A stretch of DNA of 64,000 bases from Candidatus Baltobacteraceae bacterium (lineage in GTDB: Bacteria; Vulcanimicrobiota; Vulcanimicrobiia; Vulcanimicrobiales; Vulcanimicrobiaceae), in assembly GCA_036488875.1 (NCBI GenBank), contig DASXGW010000014.1:62001-126000 (forward strand), in the 5' to 3' direction. A program made the translations under genes and the position numbers. Positions 7,508 to 15,897 of the stretch are shown in pieces; the stretch's first letter is position 1, and the number at the start of each line of letters is the position of its first letter. The notes beneath the pieces are model-generated. The model did no database searches and was not told the origin of the DNA. It saw nothing but the letters and a program-made list of their open reading frames with translations.

Positions 7508-8715
7508 TAGGCTTCGTCGGTGGTGAGCCGTTCGCGGCGGAACTCCTCGAGTTTGCGGATGAGCTCCGGATCGATGTCGACGTCGAGCGCCGAAACCGGT
7601 TCGGCCGTCTCTTCGCCCGGCGTTTCGGCCATGCGTTCCGCGCGCTCGGCCATGTAGCGCTCGCGCGCTTCGGCCGATTCGGTCTCGCTGGTGATGTCGA
7701 GACGCCATCCGGTCAACCGCGCTGCTAAGCGAACGTTTTGACCGTCGCGGCCGATCGCCAGCGACAACTGATAATCGGGAACGATTACCAATGCGACGCC
7801 GTCGTCTTCAAACAACTCGACGCCGATGACCTTGGCGGGCTGCAGCGCTTGCATGATGAAGTTCGACGGATCGGACTCGTAGCGAATGATGTCGACCTTC
7901 TCCCCGCGCAGGTTGTCGGTAACGTTGGCGATGCGGCTCGACTTCGGTCCGAGACACGCGCCGAGCGGATCGACTTCGGGGCGATTGCTCTTCACCGCAA
8001 CCTTCGAGCGGCTGCCCGCGTCGCGCGCGATTGCCATGATTTCCACGGTACCGTCGGCGATCTCCGGAACTTCGAGCTCCAGCAAGCGCTGCACGAGCCC
8101 CTCGGCCGAGCGTGACAGAATGACTTGCGGTCCCTTCGGCGATTTCTTGACGTCGAGAACGTACGCGCGAATGAAGTCGTTGATCCGGTACGACTCTCCG
8201 GGAACTTGCTCGTCGAGGTACATCACGGCTTCGTCGCGGCCTTCGAGCGTGATGTACATGTTGCGCTGCTCGTACCGCTGCACCGTTCCGGTGACCAGAT
8301 CGTTGAGCTTACGCACGTACTTGTTGTACACGGTGTCGCGCTCGGCCTCACGGATCCGCTGCACGATGACTTGCTTGGCCGTCTGCGCGGCGATGCGGCC
8401 GAAATCTTTGGGCGTGACCTCTTCGTCGTAGAAATCCCCGACTTGATACGGCGCCTTCGCCTTTTTTACCGCGATCTCGAGTTTTGGATCGGCGACCTCC
8501 TCGACGACGGTGCGGCGGTGGTAGACGCGATAGGCGCCGGTCTGACGATCGACCATGACGATCGCGTTGGACTCGGTGCCGAAGTGCCGTTTGTACGCCG
8601 TTAACAGTGCCGCTTCGAGCGCCTCGAGCAGCATCTCGAACGAGATGTTGCGCTCTTTGGCGATCGAGTGGAGAACGTCGATGAGTTTCTCGTCAGTTGC
8701 CGTGTCTGTTGCCAT
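7507..8715 (-). CDS. nusA: Transcription termination/antitermination factor NusA
   Basis: A 402-residue NusA with an N-terminal RNAP-binding domain (to about 130), an S1 domain (about 135-200) and two KH domains (about 205-345). The KH1 region shows DPLGACLGPKSSRI and the KH2 region shows LAIGRDGQNVRLAARLTGW. There are no C-terminal AR repeats, as in most non-proteobacterial NusA proteins. The acidic tail of about 50 residues is not conserved. The ATG overlaps the rimP end by 23 bases. Gene order rimP-nusA-ylxR-infB is canonical. Confidence 0.97.
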   Translation of the reverse strand: MATDTATDEKLIDVLHSIAKERNISFEMLLEALEAALLTAYKRHFGTESNAIVMVDRQTGAYRVYHRRTVVEEVADPKLEIAVKKAKAPYQVGDFYDEEVTPKDFGRIAAQTAKQVIVQRIREAERDTVYNKYVRKLNDLVTGTVQRYEQRNMYITLEGRDEAVMYLDEQVPGESYRINDFIRAYVLDVKKSPKGPQVILSRSAEGLVQRLLELEVPEIADGTVEIMAIARDAGSRSKVAVKSNRPEVDPLGACLGPKSSRIANVTDNLRGEKVDIIRYESDPSNFIMQALQPAKVIGVELFEDDGVALVIVPDYQLSLAIGRDGQNVRLAARLTGWRLDITSETESAEARERYMAERAERMAETPGEETAEPVSALDVDIDPELIRKLEEFRRERLTTDEA

Positions 8716-9211
8716 GTGCTTTCCGTTCGCGTTTATCGCGCTGTAAGTCGGCGCGAGGATCGTATTCCAAGTTGGCCGATTTGATGGTGGTTAGCGGCAG
8801 GGGAAGTTCGCCGCCCTCGGTTTCGAGAATCACCGCGTCGCCGCGCACGCCGCGCAACGTACCGCGATGCGTCTTCCCGCCGTTGACGGTAAGCGTCGTA
8901 ACGACGCGCACGCGATTTCCTCGAAAACGCTCGTAGTCGCCCGGACGCACCAGCGGGCGCTCCAATCCGGCCGATTCGACCTCCAGCGTGTACGGGTCGT
9001 CGAACGTCTCGAGTTGGGCGTTGATGCGCGAGGCGACGCTTTCGCAAAGCTTCACGTCGACGCCGCCGGGACGATCGACCGTCACGCGCAGCTCGGTAGT
9101 ACGGCGCGCCGTACGCGCGTGGTGCGCGACGATCTCTACGCCGTCGAACGCCGCATCGTGCGCGATCGCATCGAGTTCGCGCTCAAAAGCCAGCTGCAAA
9201 TCGCTTGCCAA
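8693..9211 (-). CDS. rimP: Ribosome maturation factor RimP
   Basis: A 172-residue RimP needed for 30S subunit maturation. Recognisable parts are the VTVDRPGGVDVKLCESVAS region near residues 43-61 and the conserved YTLEVESAGLERPL near residues 78-91, followed by the SH3-like C-terminal domain. The start is TTG (9209-9211), preceded by an AGGGGAG ribosome-binding site. It is the first gene of the nusA operon, downstream of two predicted promoters and a structured leader. Confidence 0.94.
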   Translation of the reverse strand: MASDLQLAFERELDAIAHDAAFDGVEIVAHHARTARRTTELRVTVDRPGGVDVKLCESVASRINAQLETFDDPYTLEVESAGLERPLVRPGDYERFRGNRVRVVTTLTVNGGKTHRGTLRGVRGDAVILETEGGELPLPLTTIKSANLEYDPRADLQRDKRERKAHGNRHGN

Positions 9212-9273
9212 AGATCTCCCCTACAACAACGAAGCGCGGGACCTGCCCACGCTCCTTGTAATGACCGACACTA

Positions 9274-9302
9274 AGGATACAGAAAATAGCGACGGGCCGC
9301 AA
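9274..9302 (-). promoter_or_regulatory. Predicted sigma70-type promoter P2 of rimP-nusA operon
   Basis: On the minus strand, TTGCGG (9297-9302) is separated by 17 bases from TATCCT (9274-9279), about 65 bases before the rimP start. Spacing and hexamers fit a housekeeping promoter. Confidence 0.5.
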
Positions 9303-9495
9303 CCCCACGTGGACGCGACCCCTCGCTCTGCTTTACGTATTTTGCGATTTTGCGCACCGCCGGTTGTTCGTCCGGCTCCGTGGGCGCGCTGCAGGCGCCC
9401 GTTACTCGGCGCGACTATCGCGGGCTCTCTGGCCCGGTGGATCTTGCGGTTCCAACCGCCCTCCTTCGTTTTTGACGAAGATGCCGTTATCGGCA
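9300..9495 (-). ncRNA. Structured leader or small RNA upstream of rimP
   Basis: This stretch between promoters P1 and P2 has no convincing gene. As minus-strand RNA it holds a run of self-complementary segments: CTTCGT/ACGAAG (9464-9480), GCGGTT/AACCGC (9446-9459), GGGC/GCCC (9422-9435), GCGCC/GGCGC-type pairings near 9390-9410, and GCCGG/CCGGC near 9360-9375. Together with the upstream promoter it could be a regulatory 5-prime leader. rimP leaders are known in Gammaproteobacteria, but no homology to them is claimed. Confidence 0.35.
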
Positions 9496-9502
9496 CAATT
9501 GA

Positions 9503-9531
9503 ATTCTAGTGCGACGTAAGTCGGAGTTCAA
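9503..9531 (-). promoter_or_regulatory. Predicted sigma70-type promoter P1 of rimP-nusA operon
   Basis: On the minus strand, TTGAAC (9526-9531) and TAGAAT (9503-9508) are separated by exactly 17 bases. This is close to the sigma70 consensus and among the best promoter matches in the window. Transcription would start near 9496, giving a leader of about 285 bases before rimP. Confidence 0.6.
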
Positions 9532-9548
9532 GCGGGAATGCAGGAGGG

Positions 9549-10859
9549 TCATGGCGACGAAGCGGGGGACCCAGCGTACGGCTCGAGCAGACGGCCTTCG
9601 CACGCCTCGGTAACGATGCCGTCGACCACCGGCGGCAGGTAACCGCGGCCCGCGGCGCCGCCTACCGACATCGACATCCCGTTAGCCGGCCCGATATCCG
9701 TCGGGTGAAGCGTCCCGGCGCCCGCAAGCTGCGGCGTCGCGTTCACCGGATACCGAACGAGCCAGCCGGTGCAGGTGGTGGTGACGCCGGTTCGATGCGC
9801 GTCGGTCACCCACATCACGACGCGCTCGTTTCCCCGGTCGGAACGGTAGATGAACTTCGTCCTGGCCAGCACGTCGGCGGGTGGCGTCGGCTCGACGTGC
9901 AGGCTGAGGTTCGGGCGGTATTGCTTGGTCGTCGGATTGACCGGATTGTTGGGCAGCAGCGCGCGCAGCTTTGCGTTGAGGTTTCCAAGCCCGGATTTCG
10001 GTGACGGCGTCGGTCCCGGCGTCGGCGTCGGGAGCACGCGAATCGGACGCGCCGGCGCGGCCTGCGCCTTGGGTCCCTTCCCCGCCTGCGGCCCTGGAGA
10101 ACCCTGACCCTTGGGGCCCGGACTCGGCGCGGTCCCCTGGGCCTTCGCCGGAGCGTTGGTGGGACTCGGGCTCGGCACGCCGGGCGACGCGGTCGGAGCC
10201 GCGCTAGCGTGGACCGCGATCGCGGCCGCCGTCGGGGCGGCACTGGGCACGGCCGGACCTGGTGTCGCCGGGCGCGCGCTCGGAGACGCCGTCGGCGCCG
10301 GCGGTTTCGGCGAAGCCCGCGCGGTCGCCGCCGCAGTCGGCGCCGGCGACGGAGCCGCCGTAGCGAGGGGCTTTATGGCAACCGCGATCGGCGCGACGGT
10401 CGGCACGCTCACCGGCGCGGCGGGCTGCTCGTTTTGCGGCCGCACTTCATAGACGTTTTGCGTCGGTTGCGGATTGGGTTGCGGCGTCTGCTGCGGAATC
10501 GGACGCGGATTGGGCGGCGCGCTCGGCGCGACGCGCGCCAGCTCGTGACGGTTCTGCGGCAACCGCTGCGCTTGCGGCTGCACGAGCGGTGCGTGACGAA
10601 TCGGCGCAATCACCGGCGCGTGCGGAACGGGCGGTGCCGGCTGCGGAGCGGCCGGAGCGTTCGCAATGGTAACGGGAGCGCGCCGTTCGATCGTCACGAT
10701 TTCGCCCGTCGTCGTTTCGGTCGCGCCTTCTTCTGAAGAACTCGTGAGAACGGAAAAGAAGAGCAATGCGAAGAGCGCGTGCAACAGCAGCGATACCAGA
10801 CTGCTTGCGGCCAGACGCTCCGGGTAGCGCCGGTCGCGGGGATCGCGCTCCCAACTCAT
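9549..10859 (-). CDS. TonB-like proline/alanine-rich membrane-anchored protein
   Basis: A 436-residue protein. It has one N-terminal transmembrane segment (about residues 19-40) after a charged cytoplasmic start, as in TonB/TolA-type proteins. A very long Pro/Ala/Gln-rich region (about 60-300) that could span the periplasm follows. The C-terminal globular part of about 120 residues has the segment RPNLSLHVEPTPP and two Cys (TTTCTGW and EACEG) that could form a disulfide. It is not a recognisable TonB_C domain, so an energy-transducer role is a guess from architecture. It is monocistronic, facing away from pyk. Confidence 0.7.
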   Translation of the reverse strand: MSWERDPRDRRYPERLAASSLVSLLLHALFALLFFSVLTSSSEEGATETTTGEIVTIERRAPVTIANAPAAPQPAPPVPHAPVIAPIRHAPLVQPQAQRLPQNRHELARVAPSAPPNPRPIPQQTPQPNPQPTQNVYEVRPQNEQPAAPVSVPTVAPIAVAIKPLATAAPSPAPTAAATARASPKPPAPTASPSARPATPGPAVPSAAPTAAAIAVHASAAPTASPGVPSPSPTNAPAKAQGTAPSPGPKGQGSPGPQAGKGPKAQAAPARPIRVLPTPTPGPTPSPKSGLGNLNAKLRALLPNNPVNPTTKQYRPNLSLHVEPTPPADVLARTKFIYRSDRGNERVVMWVTDAHRTGVTTTCTGWLVRYPVNATPQLAGAGTLHPTDIGPANGMSMSVGGAAGRGYLPPVVDGIVTEACEGRLLEPYAGSPASSP

Positions 10860-10927
10860 GCGACGCCTTAACTGCGCTTAAGGCAGCGCAGGAGCCTGCA
10901 AGCGCTATGCTGACATAGTTTTCGGTA

Positions 10928-12361
10928 ATGGAACCGGTTCTTCAAAAACGCACCAAAATCGTCGCCACCATCGGGCCGGCCTCGCGCGATCCGGAGATCA
11001 TGCGATCGCTGTTCGTCTCGGGTGCCAACGTGCTTCGCCTCAACTTCTCGCACGGCACACCCGACGAGCACGCCGAGGTCATCGCGAACGCCCGCGCAAT
11101 CTCCGACGAACTCGGCATTCATACGGCGGTTCTGCAAGATCTGCCGGGTCCCAAGGTGCGCACCGGGGCGTTTGCGGACGGAATCGGGTCCGTGGTGCTC
11201 GAGCGCGGCGCGCGCTTTGAGGTCACTACCGAAGAACTGCCCGGAACTGCCGAGCGCGTCAGCACGAGCTACCGCGACTTGCCCGCCGACGTGGCAATCG
11301 GGCACCGCCTCTTCTTGCAGGACGGACAGATCACGCTGCGCATCGTCGACAAGAGCGCCACGCTGATTTCCACCGTCGTCGAGTTCGGCGGCGAGCTGCG
11401 CGGCAAACAAGGCATCAGCTATCCCGACGGCACGCTCAACCTCCCGTCGGTCACACCGCGCGATCTCGAATTCTTGGCATTCGGTCTCGACCACGGTGTC
11501 GATTACGTCGCGGTGTCGTTCGTGCGATCGGCCGAAGACGTGGAGCGGGTCAAGACGTTTATCAGCGAACGCGGCAAACGCGTTCCGGTCATTGCCAAGA
11601 TCGAGAAGCACGAAGCGCTCGCGGATCTCGATCGCATCGTCGCGGCGGCCGACGGCATCATGGTAGCACGCGGCGATCTCGGCACCGAAGTGCCGATCGA
11701 GACGGTGCCGATCATTCAAAAGCGTTTGATCGCGCAGTGCAACCGCGCCAGCAAGCCGGTCGTTACCGCGACGCAGATGCTCGAATCGATGATTGGTTCG
11801 CCGCGTCCTACGCGCGCGGAAGCTACCGACGTCGCCAACGCGATCCTCGATGGCACCGACGCCGTCATGCTCTCGGGGGAGACCGCGCGCGGACAATATC
11901 CGACGGAAACCGTGCGAATGATGGCCGAGATCGCGCGTGAAGTCGAGAAAGAGTATCCGCATCGCGCGCTGCGCGACCGAAGGCTCGAAAACATGGCACC
12001 GACGATTGCGATGTCTATCGCCGAAGCCGCTACTCAGTCCAGCGACGAACTGAACATTCCGTATATCGTTACGGGCACGACCACCGGCAATACCGCGCAT
12101 CACATCGCTGCATTCCGGCCGCACGCGCGCATCATCGCGCTCACGCCCGACAAGGCGGTCGCGCGACGGCTCTCGCTGTTGTGGGGGACGGAGTCGCTGC
12201 TCATCGACACCTACGCGTCGATCGACGTGCTGCTCTACATGACCGAACGCCAAATGGTACAGGCGGGTCTGGTGAACTCCGGCGACTCCATCGCGTTTAC
12301 CACCGGCATGCCGGTCGGCGCCGGCGGCACCAACGTCTTAAAGATCCACCAAATCCCGTGA
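10928..12361 (+). CDS. pyk: Pyruvate kinase
   Basis: A 477-residue enzyme converting phosphoenolpyruvate and ADP to pyruvate and ATP. Family motifs are KIVATIGPASRDPE near the N-terminus, LRLNFSHG near residue 37, and the active-site segment VPVIAKIEKHEALADLD near residues 219-235 containing the catalytic Lys. The GDLGTEVP and MLSGETARGQYP stretches follow, and a C-terminal domain completes the fold. The ATG start lies 68 bases from the divergent TonB-like gene. A CTGCGC/GCGCAG inverted repeat sits at 10872-10891 in that gap. The gene ends directly against a structured repeat. Confidence 0.97.
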   Translation: MEPVLQKRTKIVATIGPASRDPEIMRSLFVSGANVLRLNFSHGTPDEHAEVIANARAISDELGIHTAVLQDLPGPKVRTGAFADGIGSVVLERGARFEVTTEELPGTAERVSTSYRDLPADVAIGHRLFLQDGQITLRIVDKSATLISTVVEFGGELRGKQGISYPDGTLNLPSVTPRDLEFLAFGLDHGVDYVAVSFVRSAEDVERVKTFISERGKRVPVIAKIEKHEALADLDRIVAAADGIMVARGDLGTEVPIETVPIIQKRLIAQCNRASKPVVTATQMLESMIGSPRPTRAEATDVANAILDGTDAVMLSGETARGQYPTETVRMMAEIAREVEKEYPHRALRDRRLENMAPTIAMSIAEAATQSSDELNIPYIVTGTTTGNTAHHIAAFRPHARIIALTPDKAVARRLSLLWGTESLLIDTYASIDVLLYMTERQMVQAGLVNSGDSIAFTTGMPVGAGGTNVLKIHQIP

Positions 12362-12532
12362 AAAGGCGCTCCGCCTCCGGCTGCGCGCCCCCCACTTCGT
12401 GGGGCCCCCGGGCCATGGGGCGCTTGAACGTACTGGTCCGCACGACATTCCCCTAGGGCGCCCCAAACCTACATTTCGGCGCGGGCCTTGTCGCAGCGGG
12501 ACTACGCCGAGCTCTGCGGGACTACGTCGAGC
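12362..12532. repeat. Intergenic structured repeat, copy B
   Basis: About 171 bases filling the whole gap between the convergent pyk and recN genes. It matches copy A (4266-4422) in ordered blocks: AAAGGCGCTCC, GCGCCCCCCAC, CCATGGGGCGC, TTCCCCTAGGGCGCCCCAAAC. It ends with two tandem GCGGGACTACG(C/T)CGAGCT units (12496-12513 and 12516-12533) where copy A has one related unit. The hairpin CCCCAC-TTC-GTGGGG here replaces a longer, differently sequenced stem in copy A. It may serve as a bidirectional terminator. Confidence 0.75.
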
Positions 12533-14206
12533 TTAGCCGGCGCGCGATGCGAGCAGGGCTCTCGCGTGTTGGAGGGCGGCGTCGTGTGTTTCGCCGGACA
12601 GCATGCGCGCTAGTTCTTCTTCGCGTTGCGAGGGTGCGGCGATCTCGCGAACCGAGATCGTCGTCTCGTTTTTCGTTTCGCTCTTTTCTAATACGTAATG
12701 ACGATCGGCCCAGGTTGCGAGCTGCGCCAAATGGGTGACGCAGACTACTTGCCCGTCTTCGGCAAGCCGTCCGATCCGCGCGCCTACGGCCGTTGCGGTC
12801 GCACCGCCGATGCCGGCATCGATTTCGTCGAATACGAGCGCGTTTGCTTCGCCGCGAGCGCCGGCGAGCGCGACGACGAGAGCCAGCAATACGCGCGATA
12901 GCTCGCCGCCCGAAGCAACGCGCGACAGCGGCCGCGCCGGTTCACCGGCGTTTGCCGCAAACAGAAACTCGACGCGTTCGCCCCCGGCGGCTCCGATGGC
13001 ATCGAGTGTCGTAAACTCGGCGTCGAACCGTCCCGAGGCGAGGGCAATATCGGCAAACTCGCCCGCGACGCACTTCACCAGCGTGCTCGACGCTTTCTTG
13101 CGCGTTGCGGTCAACGCCGCCGCACGCGCCTGAAGTTCCGCACGCGCCGCCGCATTGCGCCTCTCCAGCTCGGCGAGCCTTCGATCGCGTCCTTCGTACT
13201 CGTCGGCGACGACGCGCGCATCGTGCGCGTACGCCTGCACCGCATCGAGCGTTCCGCCGTATTTTCGCTTGAGCCGGTCGAGCACGTCGAGTCGCGCGTT
13301 GATCGTCTCGAGCTCGCCGGGATCGAACTCCGTCGCTTCGAGCGAGCCCGCGATGGTTGCAGCCAGATCGACCGCGTCGCTCTGCAGGGCCGCCGCGCGG
13401 TCCGCCGATTCGCGCAGTTCTTCTCCGACGTCGCGGATGCCCGAAAGCGCCGCCGATGCGCTGCCCAAGCCGGCAATCGCGCCGGCTTCCTCATGAGCCA
13501 GCGATTCGTGCGCGGCGCGCAGCGCCGTAGCGACGCGCTCGACGTTGTCGAGATAGTGACGCCGCTCTTCGAGGCGCGCGTCCTCGCCGGGCTGCACTCG
13601 CGACTCGTCGATCTCGCGCAGCGCAAACGCGGCGTCTTCGTAGCGCGCCTGCGCCGTGCGATCGTCGCGCTTGGCCGCGTCGAGCGCGCGCGCAAGCTCG
13701 GCGGCCTCGGAAAACGCCCGCGCGACGGTTTCGCGCCGTTCGAGCGCTTGCGCTCCCGCAAAGCGGTCGAGCAGCTCTAGATGATAGGCCGGTGAAAGCA
13801 GCCGTTGAGCTTCGTGCTGACCCACGATTTCGGCGATGCCGTTGGCAAGCTCGCGGGCGTAGCCGGCGGTCGACGGACGACCGTTGACGCGCACCGCCGA
13901 GCGACCGCCGTCGCTCATCTCGCGAGCGATGGTGCACTCCTCGCCCGGATCGACGCCGAAACCGTCGGCTTCGAGGCGCCGCGTAAGCTCGGGCGACGGC
14001 TCGAACGCGAGCGTCACCGCCGCGCGGGACGCGCCGCGGCGCACGACGTCAGCGCCCGCGCGCGCTCCCAACACGAAGGTGAGCGCGCCCAGCAGCATCG
14101 TCTTGCCCGAGCCGGTTTCGCCGGTAAAAATGGTCGCACCGGAAGCAAAGTCGATCCCGGCGCGCGCGATTAGCCCGTAGTTTTCGATCTCTAGTCGCCG
14201 CAGCAT
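12533..14206 (-). CDS. recN: DNA repair protein RecN
   Basis: A 557-residue SMC-like ATPase of double-strand-break repair. Walker A GETGSGKT is near residues 30-37, the long central coiled-coil region (about 160-360) is Ala/Glu/Arg-rich, and the ABC signature/Walker B block appears as RVASGGELSRVLLAL and VFDEIDAGIGG near residues 435-485. Length and order match RecN. It follows nadK and tlyA on the same strand. tlyA-nadK-recN is a common bacterial cluster. Confidence 0.96.
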   Translation of the reverse strand: MLRRLEIENYGLIARAGIDFASGATIFTGETGSGKTMLLGALTFVLGARAGADVVRRGASRAAVTLAFEPSPELTRRLEADGFGVDPGEECTIAREMSDGGRSAVRVNGRPSTAGYARELANGIAEIVGQHEAQRLLSPAYHLELLDRFAGAQALERRETVARAFSEAAELARALDAAKRDDRTAQARYEDAAFALREIDESRVQPGEDARLEERRHYLDNVERVATALRAAHESLAHEEAGAIAGLGSASAALSGIRDVGEELRESADRAAALQSDAVDLAATIAGSLEATEFDPGELETINARLDVLDRLKRKYGGTLDAVQAYAHDARVVADEYEGRDRRLAELERRNAAARAELQARAAALTATRKKASSTLVKCVAGEFADIALASGRFDAEFTTLDAIGAAGGERVEFLFAANAGEPARPLSRVASGGELSRVLLALVVALAGARGEANALVFDEIDAGIGGATATAVGARIGRLAEDGQVVCVTHLAQLATWADRHYVLEKSETKNETTISVREIAAPSQREEELARMLSGETHDAALQHARALLASRAG

Positions 14207-14218
14207 CAGCGGAGTACG

Positions 14219-15094
14219 TTACCGACGAGGACCTTTGATGGAAACACCCCACAGCATCTTGCCTTCGAGCCGCTCGAAGAAGTGCAGCGGCGTGGTGCGT
14301 GCAAAACGCACGGTCTTGGGATGTCGCCGTACGGTAACGCACGATCCGGGCTCGATGTCGCACAACACGTCGCCGTCGCACTCTAAATGCGCCTTGGCAA
14401 TTTCCGAATCGCAGCTAATCTCGATTCGCGACGACGCCGGCACGATGAGCGGGCGCGAAAAGAGCGTGTGCGGCAACAACGGTACGACGCCGAACGCGTC
14501 AACGCTCGGCGCGATGAGCGACCCTCCGGCCGAAAGGAAGTACGCCGTCGATCCGGTCGGCGTCGCGACGCAGATGCCGTCGGCGGGGATGAGCGTAAAC
14601 TCTTCATCGTCGAACCGCAGCCCGAAGGGCACAAGCCGCGAAAACTCGCCTTTGCGGACGACGACGTCGTTGAGCGCGAAGAAACGCCGGCCTTCGTACT
14701 CGGCCTCCAGGGCGCTGCGCTCGTCGATGTAGAGCCCGCGATCGATGAGTTTGGGGAGTTCGGCCACATCGAGATCGTCCTGGTCGATCTCCGTCAAAAA
14801 TCCAAGGCGCCCCGTGTTGATGCCCAGGAGCGGAACGTCGCCCTCGATGGCGATCCGCGCCGCACGCAGCAGCGTGCCGTCGCCGCCGACGGTGATCAGC
14901 AGCGCCGACTCTTCGGGAGGCGTTCCATCGCTGTCGATCTTCAGCACGTCGCGCTGGCCGAGGCAGAGCGTCACCCCGAACCCTTGCGATCGAAACTCGG
15001 CGGCAACGCGTGCCGCGATCGAGCGTGCCGATTCGCGTTCCACGTCCACGTAGAGCGCGATGGTTTTCCTAGCGATGGCGAGCGTTGCAGTCAT
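14219..15094 (-). CDS. nadK: NAD kinase
   Basis: A 291-residue ATP-NAD kinase producing NADP. The signatures GGDGTLLRAAR near residues 70-80, NTGRLGFLTEID near residues 94-105 and the TPTGSTAY motif near residue 178 are clear. The ATG overlaps the tlyA stop (ATGA). It sits between tlyA and recN, the usual context. Confidence 0.97.
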   Translation of the reverse strand: MTATLAIARKTIALYVDVERESARSIAARVAAEFRSQGFGVTLCLGQRDVLKIDSDGTPPEESALLITVGGDGTLLRAARIAIEGDVPLLGINTGRLGFLTEIDQDDLDVAELPKLIDRGLYIDERSALEAEYEGRRFFALNDVVVRKGEFSRLVPFGLRFDDEEFTLIPADGICVATPTGSTAYFLSAGGSLIAPSVDAFGVVPLLPHTLFSRPLIVPASSRIEISCDSEIAKAHLECDGDVLCDIEPGSCVTVRRHPKTVRFARTTPLHFFERLEGKMLWGVSIKGPRR

Positions 15095-15882
15095 CGAGCC
15101 GGTAGTTCGTCAAGGACCGCGTCGATTCGTGCGTCGTCGATCGAATCGGCGCCGCGACGGAGCTCGGCCAGAAACTCTCGGTTGCCGGCCGGCCCGTACA
15201 GCGGCGATCCGGTGAGTGCTTTTACGCCTAATCCGAGCGCCTCGAACGCACCGCGGACCTCGCGCAGAATCGCGCGGTGTACCTCGCCATCGCGCACGAC
15301 ACCCCCCGAACCCAAGCGTTCCCGGCCCGCCTCGAACTGCGGTTTCACCAAGACGACGATCGACCCCGAGGGCCGAAGATACCGCTCGGCACGAGCCACG
15401 ATCGTCGCCGACGAGATAAACGACGCGTCGACCACGATGACGTCGAACCCGTCGGGAAACGCGTCGTCGGGGAGCAGCCGGAAGTTCGTGCGCTCCATCA
15501 CCGTCACGCGCGGGTCGTTACGCAGTCGCCAATCGAGCTGACCGTATCCCACGTCGACGGCGGTCACGTGCGCCGCGCCGCGCTGCAGTAAGCAGTCGGT
15601 GAACCCGCCCGTCGACGCGCCGACGTCCAGCGCGCGCCCGCCGCCGACGGCCAAACCGAACGCATCGAGCGCATGCTCGAGCTTCTCGCCGCCGCGACTA
15701 ACGAACCGGCGGGGAGTTTCGACTTCGATTGCGGACTCCGCTCTGACGTTTTGTCCCGCCTTGGTCGCGACCGACCCGTTGACGCGCACGCGGCCTTCCA
15801 TGATGAGACTGCGCGCTTGCGACCGCGAAATGCCGGCGCGTTCGGCTACGGCACTATCCAGGCGGATCGAGCGTTTGCTCAT
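15091..15882 (-). CDS. tlyA: TlyA-family rRNA 2-O-methyltransferase (hemolysin A family)
   Basis: A 263-residue protein. It has an N-terminal S4 RNA-binding domain (SRSQARSLIMEGRVRVNG near residues 19-36) and an FtsJ-like SAM methyltransferase domain with RALDVGASTGGFTDCLLQ near residues 83-100 and DVIVVDASFIS near residues 147-157. TlyA proteins 2-O-methylate rRNA. The chosen ATG gives the usual N-terminus; a longer frame exists but runs into the divergent ligase gene. Only 15 bases separate the two divergent starts, so its promoter must lie inside the ligase gene. Confidence 0.93.
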   Translation of the reverse strand: MSKRSIRLDSAVAERAGISRSQARSLIMEGRVRVNGSVATKAGQNVRAESAIEVETPRRFVSRGGEKLEHALDAFGLAVGGGRALDVGASTGGFTDCLLQRGAAHVTAVDVGYGQLDWRLRNDPRVTVMERTNFRLLPDDAFPDGFDVIVVDASFISSATIVARAERYLRPSGSIVVLVKPQFEAGRERLGSGGVVRDGEVHRAILREVRGAFEALGLGVKALTGSPLYGPAGNREFLAELRRGADSIDDARIDAVLDELPAR

Positions 15883-15897
15883 CGAAATCACGGTTCT

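Noticed and set aside
9221-9496. A 91-codon minus-strand frame in the rimP upstream gap
   Set aside because: It is Arg/Gly-rich and lacks a ribosome-binding site; it covers the region of nested inverted repeats and the P2 promoter, so a leader RNA explains it better.
10868-12253. A long open frame antisense to pyruvate kinase
   Set aside because: A codon-bias shadow of pyk, rich in Arg and Asp, with no family motif.
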